The notes: a model not told the origin generated them from the sequence alone. DNA of 64,000 bases from Mesodorylaimus sp. YZB2_4 (GCA_030248295.1 JASANH010001481.1:62001-126000); one strand, 5' to 3'. Positions 35,283-47,741 are shown, counted from the first letter of the stretch. Made by a program: numbers and translations.

Positions 35283-35285
35283 TAA

Positions 35286-35560
35286 CCAAGCCTGGTAAGC
35301 GTGGAGGGAGGCGGCCGACCGAAGTCGGCGGGACAAAAACTCCGACTGGAGCAGGATAGTCTTGCGACTATACCTACGGCTGAAACATCAACCCGAGGGG
35401 TTGACGTTTCTTAGCCAGGGGAGAGTATCGATTACTCTCTCGCACTCGCCATGGCCTACCAGGCACGAGGGTTACAGTAGTGAGTGGCAGGACTCGTCCC
35501 AGGTTCGATTCCTGGTGATGAGGCCGGTTTGCGAACCATAAACCCTCGCTGACCATGCAT
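35286..35560 (+). mobile_element. Dispersed repeat / SINE family B with tRNA-like box B
   Basis: Matches 43333-43520 directly and 23878-24055 inverted. After the shared block (to about 35482) comes AGGTTCGATTCCTGG, a perfect Pol III box B / T-arm sequence, so the family is probably a tRNA-derived SINE. It begins right at the right-hand target-site duplication of the MITE. Confidence 0.75.
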
Positions 35561-35936
35561 GCCAGGCTGTGGGCCAGGGTCGACCATACAGTACCGGTCG
35601 TAGTGTTTTTTTTGGATTTATTCTACTTAGATTATCATATCATCAAAAAAGGTTAACGTTTTAAATTGCATATCTCGAAGGCGAAAGTACGATTTTTCAA
35701 AGCGTACAAAATCACCCCTTAAACCATTCACATTCAATCTCACATTTCACAAACACTGTTTTCCTACCTGACCACTAAAAAAAACCGGAAAAATACATGA
35801 CTATTCAAGAAACTTTAGAGATGACAACTTTGCAAAACGTTCTTGAAACATGTTTGGTTTGAGGATAAATTCAGCTCGTTTCATTAAGACGTCTTGTTAG
35901 CGAGGAGTCCCACAAATCTAGCACATCCCCTTTATC

Positions 35937-38900
35937 CTAGTAGTCGGTTCGGGCAAACCAAATACACCTCTGGGCTGACTGCACAACCATATTTGCGATT
36001 GAGATGATATGACTGTAATTTTTACTTGCTACGCCAAAAATTTTACTTTCTTCGCTGACTATTATGGACGGGTCAAGTTCGCTCAGGAGGCCTTGCACCT
36101 GTTCCCAGGAATGATCGGCTCTAGGACATTGAAAGAAAACATGGTACACATCCTCATGTTTGAGCAGACCAAGTGCTATCCTACAATATTTACAGTTTGC
36201 ATCGACCTCCGAGAAGTGCGAAATTTTGCTTCTGGTGTATAGTGCTTTGTAGAGCACAGAAAAGCGCATGCTGCGTGTAAGTCCATCCACGTATTTCGTT
36301 TTATTCAATCTCCAATATGAGCTAAAATCGATTTGCTCACTTCTTAACTTTTCCTTCCAGTAGTCTTGCATGGCCTTGGTGGCCTTATTAGCCTTTTTCC
36401 CTATCATATGTTCGTAGAACAGCTTTGTCTTAACGCACTTTGTTGGGGCATCGTCAATCATAGAGAAATTAGAAGCTATTACAGCCCTGCGAACGTCCTT
36501 ATAAAAATTTGGAACTTAGATATTTCCCAGGTCCCTCAGCTTGGCATGTCGCACCTTTTCAAAAAAAAATCGAAAGCTGAGTGCCAAGCTGCCTTTTGTT
36601 TCGCTAATAGTCTACGCATTAGAAGCATCAGCCTGAAAGACAATATTTTGGTATTTATATCCGGGCACGCAACTCCACTGTGCTTTTTCCCCCTTTTTAG
36701 TATCAACTTATTTATCATATTTACTTTTGATGGATACCAAAAAAATCTATGTGCTTCTCAACGCTGCGCTGAAAGTCAAGTTCTGGAGCAATTACTGACC
36801 CTAAATACCAAACTTTGGAAAGAAAATATGTGTTGACTACATGACCCCTTCCAAAAAAAGGCATGTCATTGTGTGGTGTCTTGCTGCTTAGCGTCCCTAT
36901 GTGCTCTCGGACCGTCATCCAATTGCCTGTTATTTCCATACCAGCCCTGGAAAGCACAAACCCAGAAACTTTGACCTGGTCCACCAGCAGGTCCACCAGG
37001 TCATTAGATTTTTTTTTTTCATTCATGGAGCCTAGAGCCAAGATTTTTGTTTTTGCTGGTTTCAGTGTTGCGCCTGACGAAACTTATCGTAAATTTCAAC
37101 CACACGATGAACTGATCTTGAATCAGCCACTATGAAATTTGTATCATATGCATAATTACTAATTTTTATTTCTTCGCCTAGTATATTCACCCCCCCCCCC
37201 CGCACAGTCCTGTCCCTTCTTATTAGATTGGTTACCGTCTCTGACACCAGGACGTACAACGAGGCCGACAAAGGGCAGCCTTGCCTGATCCCCCTGCTGG
37301 ACAAGAAAGGCGATGAGATGTAACCATTCACCTGCACAGCTGTTTTTACCATACCTGGACAGTAGATAATTTTAGTCCAGTTTTGAAATCCGTTCCCAAG
37401 TCCAAAATACTCTAGGACTTTGTACAAGTACTCCCATTCCACATGTCAAAAGCAGTCATGTGGTCAACCGACAGGAGCAAAGCCGCTTTGGCAGATTCAT
37501 TTATATACTCGACCGTGTTATAAAGAGTGAGCACCCCATCCCTAATATCTCTGCCTGGCACCGCACAGGTTTGGTCAGGATGTACTATCTTGCCCATAAC
37601 CTTCCTCAATCTCATTACTAGAACCTTCGCCAAGATCTTATAATCAACATTTAGGAGAGTTAAAGGCCCCCAGCTCGATCTTTGTGCTTTGTCCCCTTCT
37701 CCCTTATACAGCTGTGAGATTACCCCGAAGTAGCAAGAGGATGGAAGAAAGCCTAACATCGATGAAGGTTGGTACACCCTGCTCAAAATCTTGCCCATTT
37801 CAGCGATGAAAAAGATGTAAAATTCAATCGGTAGTCCATCCAGTCCATAAGACTTCTTACGCTGAAAAGAACGTATCGCTTCGCGTACTTCATCTTCTCC
37901 GATGATGTCTCCCAAAATCTCCTTATCCACTGCATATGCCATCCCATGCGGTGGTTGGCTCAAAAACTCAGCTGCCGCCCCAGCATTTATTTCCCCCGCC
38001 GTTGTGAACAAACTCGCATACTGCCTCCTGACTTCTCCAATGACTTCCAGCTGCTCCTCATACAAGGTGCCATCAGCCCCTCGAATCGAATATACTGCTC
38101 TGGCTTCCGCCGAGTTTTGTTGCATAAATTTAGCGGTCGTCAGTGTGAATTGATCAGTTGCCAAGTCTCTATAATGTGTTTTACTTAGCCTTCTCCTAAC
38201 CTCTTCACGGTCTAAAGCCCTTAGCCTATGCCTGACGTCCTAGAATTCCGATTTCAGTAACTCACTAGACGGGTGCACCCCCAACCATTTCTTCGCTTTT
38301 TCTAACTCTTCCTCTAACCAGAGTCGCATTTGCCTGTACTTCCTATCCGACTTCTGTTTCCGAGCCTTGCATAATGCCCCTACCTCCTGTTTACACTCCT
38401 CCCACAAAATCAGGACCTCTTGACTCTGGGCAGCGTTTATTTTAGCCCTTAGAATCTTTAACTTTTCCATGACACTTATTTGCAACAATTCATCATGTGC
38501 AAGAGAGTCAATATCAAGCTTCCAGTAAGAAGGTCCTTTTCTTATTTTTGCAAAGGCTACACTACATTTTACCTCGAAAATTTTATGGTTCGACCAGCCA
38601 GTATTATAGTAAACTTGTACTTCACATAAGAATCGACCATGTTTTCAGTACCATACAGTATATCCTATCCAGACGCCCCTGCGTTTTGGAGCTATGGGCT
38701 GGATGAGAAAATTCTCTTTTCTCTGCATGATGTGTCCGAAAAATATCATGCAGTTTTAGTTTCGAGGCAAGTTTCCGATATTCCTTTAATCCGCTATCAG
38801 GGTAGGTGGTGAGCTCGCTTCGTTTTGATTCTACGAAGTTGAAATCTCCAAAGCATATACATGCATCGTGATACCTGAACCTTTGCAAAGTCATCTCGTA

Positions 38901-39290
38901 CAATTCATCATAAAAACACTCCACTGCGCCTCCTGAGCAGGAGCGTAGAGACCCACAACAAGAAAGATTTTGGTCCCATACTTCACACTCAAAACTGCAG
39001 CACGACCTGGTGTGCTGGTCAGTCTTGTTATTTCCAAAAAAAGATATTTTCTGTTAACCAACACGCACACACCCGCACTAAACTCGTCAGAGAAAGAGTG
39101 ATGGATCCTGAATCTCTGCTCAAAAATACTGTCAAAATAAGCTGCCTCCTTGGGACTCCTGAAGTGCTTTTCTTGTAAACACAGCATTTCATAATGTTTA
39201 ACGAGTTCATAGGTAGCAAGAATTTCAGGTATTTTATCTCTCAGTCCCGCTGCATTGTAAGTTGCGGAAAGGATCTTATCAGCTCCCGTT
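35937..39290 (-). pseudogene. LINE ORF2: APE endonuclease + reverse transcriptase (broken)
   Basis: Endonuclease segments are ATYNAAGLR and LCLQEKH (39290-38900), then GDFNF and GRLDRIY (38900-38650) in another frame. A linker coiled region lies at 38488-38240. RT motifs run 38164-37062: SYGLDGLPIEFY, DQTCAVPGRDIRDG, LLSVDHMTAFD, GIRQGCPLSASLY. The catalytic YADD/FADD box reads YAYDT, so a key Asp is displaced. The C-terminal segment (36461-35937) has CKYCRIALGLLKHEDVYHVFFQCP-type zinc-binding spacing. At least four frame changes separate these blocks. Confidence 0.88.
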
Positions 39291-39361
39291 TTGTGAATGG
39301 AAAAAAAACAAGCTGACTGAACCTAGCATATGTGTGCTGCACTTCGTGCCAGGACAATAGA

Positions 39362-40823
39362 TTAACATTTCTTGCGTGGATTTAACGGCTCCTCCTGTTG
39401 CTGCTCGTCTGTGCTCGAGTCGCCACTTGTATTTATCTTGCGTTTGTTCTTGTCCAATCTCCTCTTTTCTTCTTCGATTTGCTTAACCTCATTCTCGTAA
39501 GTCGTCAACACCATCATTCGATCTGGCAGCTGTGTCAGCAGCTGACCAAAAGCATTTTGGGCTCTCCATTTTCCAGGGTCATTGATGTCAGGATCATTTC
39601 GAGCCAATCCCACTCCCCATCGGGTGTCACTCGGATTCGCCTCCACAAGTGCGCCTGGAGCTGTCCTGAAAAGAGCCTTGCGCAATTCAGGGTTATACTC
39701 AAATTTTTTCCATTTGCCTTGGTCAATGCCTCTGTTGCAAACTCCATCCAATCACCGTGCTTTTCCACATCCCATTCTATCGTCTCTCCCAGTTTCTTCG
39801 CCTAAGCTCCAGTTTTCGCTTTTAAGATCTTTGTTCCATTGCCTTATCCCTCACATTTTCTGCTTTTGCCTTAAACAGAAACTGCTCAGTCGAGGAATAG
39901 CCTTGACTGTCAATCGTGAAGGCACACGGGTAGAGATTCGAAAAGGGCGATTCCTTCGTGAAAAAAGGTATATATTGCGTTGACTCTCCCATACTCGTTA
40001 CTGTTGACCTAGCTCCTTGGATCACTGGTTGCACATTGGTCAGTGCTTGCAAAGGTGGGAAATCTGCATCTTGAATTCCGTTGCTTGGTTCGATTATCGC
40101 AGCTACGGGCTTCGAAACAGTTTTCGATCGGAAACCCCCGTAGCTTCCTTTTGCACGGGCTGCATAGGAGGCAGGATCATGATCAGCATTGGGACATTCC
40201 TTCGCTACGTGTCCTTGCTCTTGACAACGGTAGCAATACAACGGCTTGCCCGGGTACCATATTTGGATCGACAGTTGACGTTTTTCGACTTTCGACATAT
40301 AAGTGGCATTACTTGGCACTTGCATTTCTGGCGACATCGTGACTCTAACAGATCTCCCACCGTTTCTGATCTCCGTATTCGGCCACATCGACCATTGCAT
40401 TTCAGATATCGGCTCCATGCCTTTACTTTTTAACCATTCGCTGATGTCGCTCTGCTTCTCAGTAATTGGGAAACCGAACAGATAAATGACTTTCTTTTTT
40501 TGCACTGGTCTAGGGGTTTCCAATGCAACGTGGATACCAGAAATCGATAATTTCTCTTTGACCGCCAAATCCCTTGCTTCTTCCGTCGCGTAGATCAATC
40601 TTATGCTCTTCGGATGCTTGTACGCGAACACAGGGTGCAGTTCCTTCCGATTTTCCCGAGATATTGCCAGAATAATCTCGCTAGCGCTTCTATCCAGTAA
40701 GTCATTTGATTCCAACGAAATATAAGTGGTAATCGATACCTGATCATTAATCTCAATATTACCGATGCTCGCCTGATCAATCTCCATCATGCCAGAAGTG
40801 CTTCTCCCAACTGGGATGAGCAA
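39362..40823 (-). pseudogene. LINE ORF1: CCHC zinc-knuckle protein fused to a NADAR domain (two frameshifts)
   Basis: The first frame (40823-39822, 333 aa) has an RRM-like region (about 100-190), a CCHC knuckle CYRCQEQGHVAKEC (about 200) and, from about residue 284, the start of a NADAR/YbiA-like domain: SPFSNLYPCAFTI and SSTEQFLFKAKA. The domain continues in a second frame (about 39800-39730, KKLGETIEWDVEKHGDWM) and a third (39751-39362), which holds NPELRKALF, LVEANPSDTRWGVGL and the PGKWRAQNAFGQLL end. The order and spacing of FSNLYP, E-x-F-x2-KA, LVEA-P-D-WG-G and LG-L blocks follow YbiA. A charged tail (EEEKRRLDKNKRK) follows. The gene is broken at about 39820 and 39740. NADAR proteins act on ADP-ribose or NAD-linked substrates; a role here is inferred. 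Confidence 0.8.
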
Positions 40824-41289
40824 TACGGATATAATTTACAAAATCTATCGATGCTCACCAAAGAATCGTTCCGGGTTTGAAAAAACAGGTTCTTGTTGGG
40901 TGTGTAAACAACTCAAAAAAGAGAGAAAAGGAGACCCGACCTACCAAGGCGGCGTCTGATACTTGTCATTACTGTACCAGTGCGTACTGTACTGTATGAT
41001 ACGGATACACCTCAAAAAGTAGGCTGGTATGGCCGTACCCATTTTTATATTGTGTGATAATTTGGAGTTGGGGTAAACTTTCGCTTTCATTGTATTTGAC
41101 ATATTTAAATTTCGAAATTGTCAGAAAAGCTTCGTTCAGTATCGAAAAACCATTCGAATTTTTTTTTCAATTTTTTTGATCTGCAAAAACGGAATTTTTT
41201 GTTGGTACAGGTACGGATACGGTCAAAAGTCGGTACAGTCGAGCCTGGGCTATGGTTGACTAATCGGGTACCGTCGAGGAGCCCCGAAT

Positions 41290-42190
41290 GGAGATCACGG
41301 CCGGATCAGATCAGACCCCATCCATTCAGATCGGATATCTGATCTGATCCGATGCATTCCAAATAATCGCCATCCAAATATTCAGATCACCCGATCCGAC
41401 ATTCGAAGCCGTGGTGTCTACAATGACCGCTAGCAAACAACTATCTATTGCCCTCTTCTTCTCCAACCCACTCTACATAGTGGAATGAATAAGATGAGAT
41501 CAATATTTGCATTGACGCTTTCTTTTTTTCTGCTCCTTCAGAGTCGCAAATCATCTTCTCATTATTATTATTTGAGACCAAGAAACACAGGGATGACTCA
41601 CAAGGGAACATCGCCAACCGTTACGAGTTGCTTCTACCAACAGTCGGGTTTGGGGCAAAAAATTCAGAGGAATTTCTAAAATACCCAGTACTTTAGGCGC
41701 TGTGCACTGCCGACTAATTGGCCAGACGCCCCTGATATTTTGCAAAGAGGTTTCTTTTGCACGTAAAAACAAGTTACAATTTTTGGTTTTGTAAAGTTCG
41801 ACTTAATCGTTGGAAAGGTTGCCTTTCCAGATTTTGCAAATGTTTGGAGTCGGGCGACAGAAATATTAGTGACAATTGGAAAAAGGGAAATATCCATTTT
41901 AAAAAAAATTTTTCAAGTCATGGTTACATTCATTTATGAGCAGCATGGATCTTCTTTACTTTAATTAATCAGCTTGTAAAGTAGATCTATGATGAGCAAT
42001 GGGGCAAAGCCGTGAGAGAGGCGCTGCTTGTGCCATGGCACTATGCAAGTTTATCATGGGGGGGGGGGGGGAGGGAACCTTTCGAAAAAAGTTGATGCGT
42101 TCTTGCTCGTTAAAAAAATTACAAGTATTTTACATGATTCGATCTGAAACTCATCCGATCCGATCCGGCCGTGAGTCCGCACATGATCGA
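41290..42190 (-). repeat. Repeat family C copy 1 (GATCGGATC-rich)
   Basis: The minus-strand stretch 42187-41604 carries a GATC/CGGATC-rich head (42187-42137) and a block matching 52650-52800, in which two frames are alike (VQKK-LCKI-ASGQ-V and AKE-QNIRGVWP). A second GATC-rich patch lies at 41290-41405. A G14 run is at 42059-42072. No protein family was recognised. Confidence 0.6.
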
Positions 42191-42354
42191 ATTCACCGCT
42201 TGCGCTTCGTATCTCCCCACCCAGTCTTGACTGTCAGTTGATTGCACTGCAATACAATAATACACTTTTTCAACATTCCATTCAAACGCTATCGCAAAAT
42301 AGTATAGGCAAAGGACAATAAAAATGAGTAAGCAGCACCCGCCACGACGACCCG

Positions 42355-45300
42355 CTACACAGCCACATCGTCATTACCAAGCCCGGCCGTACTCCTTCGA
42401 CCCCGTTTGGCCGATAGTGCAGCCATGGATGATTGTCTCCGAGCGTCCAACAGAGCGATTTCCTGATCACCCCTCTCCGATTCGTCGGCGTGCGAGAGTT
42501 GTGTGCAAACGGACGTAGTTCGACGATTCGTCTCGTTCGATCGATAGGGCAGGGACGGAGGCGAGCTATTGCCATTTGTGCAGTTCTTGTAATATGTGGC
42601 CGTACTTCGACGTCGGGACGTGGCTGAGTTGACATTAAATCGATCCCTGTGCAAGTCGCTCTCCAAATATTCCTCTTTCGTTATGTGCACGCATGGCAGC
42701 CATCGAAACGCGTACTTGAAACCGACCCGGAATCTGGAAAACGAAGACACTAGTGCTTTTGCGGACTGCATTAGATGCAATGAAAATGTCTATGTCAGCC
42801 GTGTGTCATTCACTCAAGGACAGAACAGACATAATTTTGATACTGGCGGGATTCGAACCTTCTTTACTGCAGAGCAGCTGACTGATCCTGCAGAACCTGA
42901 TACCCCTGCACGCTTACCTGGAATTCATCCATATGTATATGATGGGATTGAAGATGGTACTAGACATGGCCAAAAAATACATGTTCAGGTACAAATGTTG
43001 GGCCTGCTTTGGATCCAATTCAGTAAAAATCTGCGTCAGCACAGTGAAGTAGGCGTGATAGGGGAACCAACAGAACCTGAAAATAAGTAGTGCTATCATA
43101 GACACTGATTTTGAGTAGCTTATAGCGAGTGAGTGACTGGCTGGCCATCCGCAGAAAATAAGTTGGGGTCATCTGCTGGAAGGACCATTGGAGTTTCTGC
43201 CACGCCAAATACCCAGGGCAGCCAGCTAAGTCTTCCGACTGGCGCATGGCTAAACATCACCTTGACGGCTGAGATCTGACCGTGAGCTGAGCTGCCAAAG
43301 GATCGATTTTCAGACGAGCCTCCGCCTCCACCCTGTCAAGCCTGGGAGGGATGTCGCCGACCAAAGTCGGCGGGACAGACACTCTGACTGGAGCAGACAA
43401 GTCTTGCGACTACACCAACGGCTGTAACATCATCCCGAGAGGTTGACGTCTCCCAGCCAGGGGAGAGTATCGATTACTCTCTCCCACTCGCCATGGCCTG
43501 CCAGGCATGAGGGTTACAACCCCAATTAGTGCCCTATCTTATCAGTCTAATCACTAATCAGCAACAGCATGGCCGACCACCTATCTCGTCCATGCAATGC
43601 AATCACTCTGCTGCCCATTCCCTTATCTCTGACCAGATCTCCTGTGACTTACATGAAAATCGATACGACAGTCACCATCATCTTGACCACCTTCCTCTTG
43701 GCACGCATGCTCTCTTCGTGCCTATAGTCACCGATTCGTTGGCTCCCCCACAATTCCAACGACATACGAATGTATGTCAGTGATAGGACTGCCAGGGGTA
43801 GAATGTAATTGACACCCAACAGGAAGTAATTGTATCTGAAAAAGTGCCATAATTCAATTTAGACTCTCGGAACAGCAGCTGGGATAGAATGAGGGGTTGA
43901 GCTTACATCATAAAATAGAAACTAGTTTGGGCATTTCCATCGACGTAATTATCAGCCAGGCAGGCCGTATCCTTCTCGCCATTAATGAAGTAGAATTCAA
44001 CAGTCCTCGAATAGAGCAGCATGGGCAGACCACACACGCCCGACGCCACCCAAATGCACACAATTATGATTATGGTCTTGACTCGAGATAATCGTCGTCG
44101 CAGTGGGTACACTATGGCCATGTACCTGAAATGGTCATGCCCGACTGAAGTGAAGTAAAGGCCACCTGTGTTGCGTGACTTGTATGGTGTGGAGGATGCC
44201 AGGAGGGCATTTTAATGCATGTGTGCACAGGACACTATGGTCATGGTCAACAGCATAGTTTGTGTTAGGAATAAAACATCTGATGAAAACCTGCAGTAGA
44301 AATCTGCAGTCAAAGAGTCAAGTCAATCAGAAGTGTCACATAACACCTTCATTTTCTGATTGATAACAGGAACTTGTTTGGGGCTCTGCACTGGCTGCAT
44401 GCATCAGAACTGCAGGGCTTGAAGGAAAGATTGGGCCAGTATGCTTCGTCGGGCGGAAGGGAAACCTGTAGGTTTTATTCAGAAGCTTCTAATTTTTTGC
44501 TGTAGGGTTTGATAGCTACACCCATCCCGGGTCTCAAAGTTCAAATGATTCTTTTATAAGCCTAATGCCTATTAAAAGCCTGTTTCATACAAGGGACCAG
44601 CACATGTACCACCAAGGCGGTGGAAGGCGTGTGTCACAGCTTGGTTGACAGAGCTGGAAACCGGTCGGCCCTGAGTTCAACTCTGGCCCTCTGAGAATTT
44701 AGTGAAGTCCTCTCAGAGCCTAGGTCTTCAGAGTGGGCGACTTACCCTAAATCCATCCGGGGTCAATAAACGAGAGCCCTTATGGGGCGGCCGGGTCTCA
44801 AATCCGGGTGCCCTCACGGGGCACGGGCTGTGTATGGCTACCTAATGGGGTAATCGCCGACATCGTGGAGTAGCGACTAACAAGCGCTCCTGCCCAGCAT
44901 GCATTTCGGGTTGACCCTAGTCGATTAAAAGATAGGGCTAACAAGCCCCCTAGCCCGTGGGAAAAAGGCCGAAAATCGACCTCCTCCTGCACCGACCAGG
45001 ATGAGTCAAAAAAGAAAAATATGTATTAAAACTGATATCAGGCCAAAGCCGGAATGTAGGGGAGCATCGAACACTATACTGCGACCAATCCTTCGAACTG
45101 GACAGCGATCAAAGTGAACAAGCCTGCATATATTAGTGCAGGGAGGTCATTCATCCTTCAACACAGGTGTCAAATGCCAACCTGTCCACGCGAGGAAGCT
45201 AGGGCTGATTCCGACACACGCACTGTACTGTATGTGTGCCCAGTCAGTGCCACTATGCCTGATGACCTCGACTGCTTGCTCCAACGTTGCTTATTCCTGT

Positions 45301-47741
45301 TCTATTCGCGAGCTTGCTGACGAAGGACCTCTGAGCGGACTCGTGGCTCAGAAGACAAGGAAAACCAGCATTGTAGGGCATGTTTGGACATTATACGCAC
45401 GCCCCATTTACGTCATTTCTTATCAGGGTACAAATTTCTGCTCGCCGGGGATGTCCTGACCAGCAGTTGGCGCCTGGGGAAAACTAGAACACGTGGTATA
45501 CTGTATAGCTTGTTCTAACGAGCTGGCTTGTCCTGTTATGCAACGGGGTTAGGGTCGTCTTTGACTTCAGTCAACCTGTGTGCTGTTTAGGCAGGAGTGT
45601 GACAAGGCTACTTCCATATTCGAATTTCCCGCCTGACGATTCAACCATGCCAGCGTTTATATCATCAGTCAAGGAAAGCAAATTAGGCATAGAGCAGACT
45701 CATTACCCCAATTTATTTACTCCGCCATGCACTGTCACCCCGTTTCTGACCTCGGATTTAGGGTAGCCCTTGCGCATCACGAATTGGAATGGTGTCTCTT
45801 CGCCTGCGTGGACATGCATTTGACTGGTTTTCGTGATCGATGATTGGTGCAGTTCCTTGAGTCTGTTTACTCGTGATTGGTTTTCTTTCCTAGGCTCGTA
45901 CTTGAGGAAATGTATGTAAGGAGGGTTCTGTGAGCGTGTTCTTCACTTGTGCATTTGGTGCTGTCAACGTCGAGTCGATTAAATTCGTATTTTTGGGTCA
46001 CATTTGTTTCTTTTTTTTGATCGCTCTCGCGCAGTTTTTTTGATCGCCCGTACAGCACGTATTTTGTGCGCACGGCGTCAATATCGGTCATCGCCCTATC
46101 AACAACGCACGGGTAAGCTTCGTTGAGCGTGGTGTGATTAGGTTGTAGGTCACAACCCAGCCAACTTCATCAAAATTGGATGAGCGGTCACTGACGCCTT
46201 CCTAACTTTCCTCGTAACCACCAAAACTATGCACAGACCCATTTTGGCACTCGTCCAATATCAAATTTAAATTCGTATTTCGTGGCTGCCAGGCTTGGCA
46301 GTCACTCAATATTTAAATAATTAGTCTCATTTGGGTCTTGCTATGCCCTGAGTGTGTGTGACGAGCTTCATGGCTCATCGAGTCTCGACAGTAACTCCAC
46401 GTCATTATCCTCTTTAATGCAAAAGACGCGCAAAGCTGTTTTAATTATGCAAAAATCGATGTTTTCACACTCGTTTATGGCAGCTCATTCGCTGTGTTGC
46501 AGGTGTCTTTTATTGCTGCTCTTGATGCCCAGCGAAATAGAGTCGGGTGCTTACCAGCGGGACCTCTGCTGGAGCCCATCCACGGATGTCAGCGTTGCAG
46601 CTGGTCCAATAGAGTAGAGACCCAAGGTCTAGAGCTTGGGTGGATTAGAGGAACATGCAGTAACACATGCATGGTACCTGTGAAAAATGACACAAGCGAA
46701 GCATGTGGTGCGTCGGATTGGTAGAAGACATGAGAAAGGTGGGAAGAACCCCTCGCCTATCGACCTATCATCAGGCACGCCTGCGTTCATCGAACCGAAT
46801 TCTAATTCCTCTAGGCTCAGTAAAGTGCAAAAAAGTTTAGCATCTGCCCCGCCCGACCTTTGCTCAGGTAATCGTGTTTCCTTTCTTTTCCCACGAGCCT
46901 TTCCTCTGGGACGCCTACGAAATTTTTTCATACGTGCGGAATGTCAGCAACTTTTTACTTGACATGCCAGAAGTCCTAAAAAAGTGACCCTCTAACATTT
47001 TTGGGCCCTGACATCCTGCTGGGTCTTCTTGACTCTCTCGGGTCCTCTGGGCTCTCGGACCCGCGTCTGTATCCGCTGACCCTTGACCATCCTGGCGACC
47101 CCTCCTTTCACTACATCCGTCCAAACAATCTCTTACCTATCCAAACTCATGGTCATCAAAGTGAATACACTCGCACTGGTCGGTGTTACGCCCATGAAGT
47201 TATTGAACGTGCAATAGGCCGATCCGAAAAACCAATTGTAATAGAGATTGAATGTGAACGAAAAACAGACATTGAATACTGTAATGCTGGCATCGGCCAC
47301 GGCCAAATTGAGAAGGAAATAATTAGTTATACTGGCCCTCATCCTTCGATGCCACAACACGATCCAAATCACGGTCACATTGCCACACACTGATAACATG
47401 ATAATGGTAGAGAATAGGAATATGTAGATTAGCTGGACCCACCAAGAATGCTTGAGACCTTCTTCGGGGCACACCAAATTGTGGATTTGATTAGCGTGCA
47501 TTATCAAATTACAATTACAGCCACGTCCTAATAAATCTTGGATCAAACTAGAATTCCATTCCCGTAAATTATTATCGAACAATTCGAAATAGGGCGAGTA
47601 GCACATGGAGATATATGCGGACAACGGGTCCGCGCCCATCGGCGACCTCGCATTCATCTCGTCTAGCTTACTCCCGTTCCACAATGGCCACTGAGGGCTA
47701 GCCACGGCGGACGCAGTGCTCCTATCCATACTCGCTATCAC
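42355..47741 (-). CDS. Tachykinin-type neuropeptide GPCR (TkR-like)
   Basis: Rhodopsin-family receptor. Five exons: 47741-47137, 44125-43907, 43835-43653, 43076-42918 and 42733-42355, in frame, 514 aa. The extracellular N-terminus has NGS (22) and NSS (63) glycosylation sites. TM1 is about 101-130 (GNVTVIWIVLW), TM2 138-165 (TNYFLLNLAVAD), and Cys177 starts TM3, which ends in DRYMAIVYPL (DRY 201-203). The third loop has AKRKVVKMM, TM6 FCWFPYHAYF, and TM7 SSTIFNPIIY (NPxxY 379-383), followed by RVGFKYAFRWLPC. These match the insect TkR99D/TkR86C and vertebrate NK receptors closely. The C-tail (about 125 aa) is Ser/Thr/Arg-rich, suiting phosphorylation. Tachykinin versus natalisin ligand cannot be decided. 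The first intron is about 3 kb and holds repeats. Confidence 0.95.
43333..43520 (+). mobile_element. Dispersed repeat family B in GPCR intron
   Basis: Near-identical to 35286-35482 over GCCGACCAAAGTCGGCGGGAC, GACTGGAGCAGACAAG, the GAGGTTGACG block and the GGGGAGAGTATCGATTACTC core. It lacks the box-B extension. It lies in the intron between exons 3 and 4, antisense to the gene. Confidence 0.8.
44600..44720 (+). mobile_element. tRNA-like SINE candidate (family J)
   Basis: An A-box-like ACAGCTTGGTTGACAGAGCTG is followed by a B-box-like TGAGTTCAACTCTGG at normal tRNA spacing. It lies in the first GPCR intron. No second full copy was found in the window. Confidence 0.4.

Larger units (their letters stand above)
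35608..40900 (-). mobile_element. Tx1/L1-like non-LTR retrotransposon (degenerate)
   Basis: Two-ORF LINE on the minus strand: an RNA-binding ORF1 (40823-39362) and an APE-RT ORF2 (about 39290-35937). The 3' UTR ends in a short A-run (A8 at 35615-35608 on the minus strand) beside the SINE. Multiple frameshifts and stops make it non-autonomous now. The CCHC knuckle in ORF1 and the C-x2-C...H...C tail of ORF2 suit the Tx1 branch of the L1 clade. The 5' boundary near 40.9 kb is a guess. Confidence 0.85.

Noticed and set aside
36009..36836. Plus-strand ORFs over the LINE
   Set aside because: They are antisense to the ORF2 C-terminus and lack any family motif.
42836..42905. tRNA gene candidate in the last GPCR intron (minus strand GGTTCGAATCCCGCC)
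   Set aside because: The box B is good, but the 5' acceptor strand does not pair with the 3' end.
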